Shown: piece after piece, positions 4,558-6,040 of the stretch
Numbering within the stretch: the stretch's first letter is position 1
Layout: each line of letters starts with the position of its first letter
Source: an uncultured bacterium
GTDB lineage: Bacteria > Patescibacteriota > Minisyncoccia > Phycocordibacterales > UBA9973
NCBI GenBank assembly: GCA_937895685.1
Contig: CALBMC010000035.1
Coordinates: forward strand, 1-6,040
Direction of reading: 5' to 3'
Length of the DNA stretch: 6,040 nucleotides
Program-made: the position numbers and the translations under genes
The notes under the pieces: model-generated
Database searches by the model: none
The model's input: only the letters and a program-made list of their open reading frames with translations
Told to the model about the DNA's origin: nothing

Positions 4558-4761
4558 ATGGAAAAAGAAATTAAAGATCTAATAAATGAAATGTCTGAAG
4601 AGCAAAGAGTTCAATTTCTTAAAAAGAGAGAAGAAGCTCTAAAAGTTGCCTCAACTGAGCCAAAAAACTTTGAAATCGGCTCTGGAAACTCACTTATGGA
4701 AGTTGCTGAAATAGATGAATCTGAAGCAGAAGCTAGAAAAGATATAAACAACCAGGTTTAA
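4558..4761 (+). CDS. Small acidic helical protein of unknown function
   Basis: I do not recognise this 67-residue protein, the only plus-strand gene in the window. It is charged and mostly acidic. Residues 1-31 (for example KDLINEMSEEQRVQFLKKRE) should form an amphipathic helix or short coiled coil. The middle is polar (GSGNSLMEVAE), and a second short helix is likely at 51-62 (EIDESEAEARKD). There is no signal peptide, membrane segment or cysteine. It has a consensus promoter shared back-to-back with the ClpP-like gene and a very strong terminator 43 bases after its stop, so it looks like a complete one-gene unit. The shared promoter could mean a link to the protease, for instance as an adaptor or substrate, but that is speculation. 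No Shine-Dalgarno sequence is visible. Confidence 0.75.
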   Translation: MEKEIKDLINEMSEEQRVQFLKKREEALKVASTEPKNFEIGSGNSLMEVAEIDESEAEARKDINNQV

Positions 4762-4804
4762 GCTCGCCCCTCCCTTCGGATCAGTTTTGTTCAAGCTAAC
4801 TTAG

Positions 4805-4847
4805 CAAAATAAAAAGCTCAAACATAAAGTTTGAGCTTTTTATTTTG
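4805..4847. terminator. Strong bidirectional terminator
   Basis: A perfect 19-bp stem (4805-4823 with 4829-4847, core AGCTCAAAC/GTTTGAGCT) and a 5-base ATAAA loop, with A-run and T-run flanks inside the stem. It can end the rightward 67-residue gene and the leftward tRNA-Arg/tRNA-Val transcript, which converge here. Confidence 0.93.
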
Positions 4848-4884
4848 TGCGCAGTGAGTTTATCCGCCTTCGGCGGAGGACTTG
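4843..4884 (-). pseudogene. tRNA-Val 3'-end remnant split by a GC-rich palindrome
   Basis: Bases 4843-4858 match the 3' end of the intact tRNA-Val and its flank (4908-4923) at 15 of 16 positions, in the same orientation. After a break of 17 bases, GAGGACTTG (4876-4884) resembles the tRNA T-arm GAGGGACTTG (4921-4930). The break holds TCCGCC-TTC-GGCGGA (4863-4877), a perfect 6-bp palindrome. No anticodon arm follows, so this is a partial copy. Confidence 0.55.
4863..4877. repeat. GC-rich palindrome TCCGCC-TTC-GGCGGA
   Basis: A perfect 6-bp stem with a 3-base loop, unusually GC-rich for this region. It interrupts the tRNA-Val 3'-end copy. Only one copy occurs in this window. Its form resembles short dispersed palindromic elements, but whether it is repeated in the genome cannot be seen here. 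Confidence 0.6.
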
Positions 4885-4912
4885 CCTTCTTACAGAAGCT
4901 GTCCACTTTTTG

Positions 4913-4985
4913 TGCGCGGTGAGGGACTTGAACCCCCGACCTTCCCGGTGTAAACGGGTTGCTCTACCAACTGAGCTAACCGCGC
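4913..4985 (-). tRNA. tRNA-Val (anticodon TAC)
   Basis: 73 nt without CCA. The acceptor stem GCGCGGT pairs with ACCGCGC. The D-arm is GCTC-AGTTGGTA-GAGC, the anticodon loop TTTACAC gives TAC, which reads GUN valine codons, and the T-arm contains TTCAAGT. The discriminator is A, usual for valine. The anticodon stem has four good pairs (CCCG/CGGG) and an A-A mismatch at the outer 27-43 position. CCA is not encoded; CAAAA follows. It lies 27 bases downstream of tRNA-Arg. Confidence 0.95.
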
Positions 4986-5012
4986 ATTATTTAACCCATC
5001 CCCTTTTCTCTG

Positions 5013-5084
5013 TGCCCTCGGCAGGAATCGAACCCACATTGAGGCCTTAGAAGAGCCCTGTTCTATCCATTGAACTACGAGGGC
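5013..5084 (-). tRNA. tRNA-Arg (anticodon TCT)
   Basis: 72 nt without CCA. Acceptor stem GCCCTCG/CGAGGGC, D-arm GTTC/GAAC, anticodon loop CTTCTAA with TCT, which reads AGA and AGG, and a T-arm with TTCGATT. The anticodon stem includes G-T pairs. The discriminator is A. It is the first of two tRNAs running left and lies 36 bases after the stop of the pilus operon. No terminator or clear promoter separates them, so the tRNAs may be co-transcribed with the pilus genes. Confidence 0.95.
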
Positions 5085-5120
5085 AAAAAGAAAAAGGGAC
5101 GTGTATAAGAGATATTTACA

Positions 5121-5447
5121 TTAATTTTGATATGGGTCAACTACCTCTGTGTTTGGGGATTTAAAATACTCAAAGTTTGAGTTCTTTTTTTCTATTATTT
5201 CATTTATTTTTTCGATACCTGAAAAATTAATTTCAGTTGTAAAAGAATCTATGGCAGAGTCTTCTTTTGACAAAAAACCTCTGTCTACAGCCATAAACAT
5301 ACCCACCCCGAAGGCTATTATTAGAATAAAGGAAAAAATAAAAAACACTTTAATTATTTTCCACGCTCGATTTGGAGAAAACCTATTTTTCTTAAAAGTT
5401 ACAACCTTATCTTTTAAAAAATTCAATTTGAAATTAATTTTTTTCAT
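5121..5447 (-). CDS. Small single-pass membrane protein in the pilus operon
   Basis: Unknown function. The 108-residue product has a basic cytoplasmic N-terminus (about 15 lysines and arginines in the first 33 residues region), one membrane segment (about 31-53, VFFIFSFILIIAFGVGMFM), and a short outer tail with a helix-prone part (FSGIEKINEIIEKKNSNFEYF) ending VVDPYQN. It begins 5 bases after the PilO-like stop, so translation is probably coupled. In pilMNOPQ operons this slot holds pilP, but there is no lipoprotein signal or PilP beta domain here. I therefore call it a pilus-associated membrane protein by position only. It is the last protein gene before the tRNA pair. Confidence 0.8.
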   Translation of the reverse strand: MKKINFKLNFLKDKVVTFKKNRFSPNRAWKIIKVFFIFSFILIIAFGVGMFMAVDRGFLSKEDSAIDSFTTEINFSGIEKINEIIEKKNSNFEYFKSPNTEVVDPYQN

Positions 5448-5452
5448 AAACT

Positions 5453-5965
5453 TTATTGGCTTTTAAAACTTAAAATTGAAAAATCTAAATCAGCCACCCA
5501 AACATCTGAATCTGAAACCCTAGATATAGATATTCGAGAAAAACTTGTAGCATACGGCATGTTTTCAAGAAGTCTAATAGTTCTAAAAACATTTTCAAAA
5601 CTTCCCTCCACAGAAATAAGAATAGATAATCCTAGATCACTATCAGAACGATCAACAATATTAACAATAGTTATTTCTGTATTGGTTATAGAACCCAAGC
5701 CCTCAATTGAACTGAGCAAAGATGGTGTTTCTTCGTCTGTAACCCAGATGTCCTCCGAAGAAGCGATTTTTTCATTCGCTTTTTTGACTTCCAATTCAAG
5801 GTCTTTGACGCTGGCGCTAGCAATGTCTCTAGCTTTTTGTTCTCTTTCCAAAAGAGCTATCTTTGAAGAGTTTACTTTTATCATGAATAATATGTAAGAA
5901 AAACATCCCATGAATAAAATCATCATTATCATCGGAAAAACTAAAATTGTTAGATGTTTTTTCAT
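5453..5965 (-). CDS. pilO: PilO-like type IV pilus inner-membrane assembly protein
   Basis: PilO forms a dimer with PilN in the inner membrane and aligns the pilus motor with the secretin or cell envelope. The 170-residue product has the family layout: one N-terminal membrane helix (about 7-28), a charged coiled coil (about 32-70, ALLEREQKARDIASASVKDLE), then a ferredoxin-like domain (about 80-168). The key pattern is ISVEGSFENVFRTIRLLENMPYATSFSRISISR (117-149), matching the PilO strand-helix-strand unit 'V.G.y.....f...le.lpr...i..i'. It follows the PilN-like stop by one base and precedes the next gene by 5 bases, so the three genes form one tightly coupled operon. There is no Shine-Dalgarno sequence, consistent with coupling. 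Sequence identity in this family is always low, so the call rests on layout and context. Confidence 0.78.
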   Translation of the reverse strand: MKKHLTILVFPMIMMILFMGCFSYILFMIKVNSSKIALLEREQKARDIASASVKDLELEVKKANEKIASSEDIWVTDEETPSLLSSIEGLGSITNTEITIVNIVDRSDSDLGLSILISVEGSFENVFRTIRLLENMPYATSFSRISISRVSDSDVWVADLDFSILSFKSQ

Positions 5966-5966
5966 A

Positions 5967-6024
5967 TTATTTTTTTATTCTACAGTCAATACTAAAATCA
6001 ATGTCTTCACTCTTTGTTAAACTA
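5967..6024 (-). CDS. C-terminal tail of a PilN-like pilus protein, 5' end missing
   Basis: The minus-strand frame ending in TAA at 5967-5969 reads SLTKSEDIDFSIDCRIKK with no stop up to the adapter at 6025. An alternating hydrophobic strand (IDFSIDCRI) ending in lysines is what PilN C-termini look like, and PilN is the usual gene before PilO. The stop lies one base before the PilO-like ATG. Only 19 codons are present and most of the gene lies outside the contig, so PilN identity is inferred from position. Confidence 0.6.
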
Positions 6025-6040
6025 AGATCGGAAGAGCACA
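6025..6040. other. Illumina TruSeq-type adapter, not genomic
   Basis: AGATCGGAAGAGCACA is the start of the TruSeq index-side adapter, in opposite orientation to the adapter at 1-49. The contig therefore reads out into the same adapter type at both ends, which implies two different library fragments rather than one insert. Genomic sequence ends at about 6024. Confidence 0.97.

Noticed and set aside
4847..5050. Plus-strand frame with RDLNPRPSRCKRVALPTEL across the tRNA pair.
   Set aside because: This is the well-known false protein obtained by translating the antisense of tRNA genes.
5100..5116. GTGTATAAGAGA resembles the core of the Tn5/Nextera mosaic end.
   Set aside because: Only the 12-base core fits; the flanking bases differ from the mosaic end on both sides. 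The contig ends show a TruSeq-type library, and sequence continues normally across the site.
5149..5466. Plus-strand frame opposite the small membrane protein.
   Set aside because: It only mirrors the AT-rich membrane segment of the minus-strand gene, which sits in a tight operon.
1..6040. CRISPR array, transposase, toxin-antitoxin pair or phage genes.
   Set aside because: No regularly spaced repeats, no transposase or integrase motif, and no recognisable toxin or phage protein was found on either strand.

Overview
The window looks like a contig from an uncultured, AT-rich bacterium of the Candidate Phyla Radiation (Patescibacteria, perhaps Parcubacteria-like). This is inferred from several features together: short genes, mostly leader-poor starts without Shine-Dalgarno sequences, tRNA genes without an encoded CCA end, a free-standing LAGLIDADG gene beside a tRNA, a small PilN/PilO-type operon, and membrane-anchored proteins of unknown function. 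No single marker fixes the lineage. Both ends are not genomic: bases 1-49 and 6025-6040 are Illumina TruSeq-type adapter, so the real sequence is about 50-6024 and both outermost genes are cut.

Layout, left to right. At 51-605 (minus) lies a truncated secreted protein with fibronectin-III-like domains and its own sigma70-type promoter. At 759-1430 (minus) is a single-pass membrane-anchored protein with its own extended -10 promoter, closed by a strong hairpin terminator. At 1530-3587 (minus) a cluster runs in transcription order: an RluA/RluD-family pseudouridine synthase, ribosomal protein L19 (rplS), a tRNA-Leu-like remnant, a LAGLIDADG homing endonuclease, and intact tRNA-Leu(GAG) followed by a terminator. 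At 3710-3904 (minus) is a 64-residue basic protein behind a very good promoter. At 3987-4505 (minus) and 4558-4761 (plus) are a ClpP-like protein and a 67-residue acidic protein, diverging from one symmetrical promoter region whose -10 elements coincide. At 4805-5084 (minus) are tRNA-Arg(TCT) and tRNA-Val(TAC), a remnant of a second tRNA-Val 3' end carrying a GC-rich palindrome, and a 19-bp perfect-stem terminator. At 5121-6024 (minus) is a type IV pilus assembly operon: the tail of a PilN-like gene, a PilO-like gene and a small membrane protein in the PilP position.

The genes fall into translation (L19, the pseudouridine synthase, three tRNAs), surface or pilus structure (both ends of the window), proteolysis (ClpP-like) and one selfish element (the LAGLIDADG gene). 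I found no defence island, CRISPR array, transposase or phage module. The parts most worth a second look are the tRNA-Leu(GAG) remnant / homing endonuclease / intact tRNA-Leu(GAG) arrangement, the symmetrical divergent promoter at 4499-4551, and the tRNA-Val 3'-end duplication interrupted by a palindrome.
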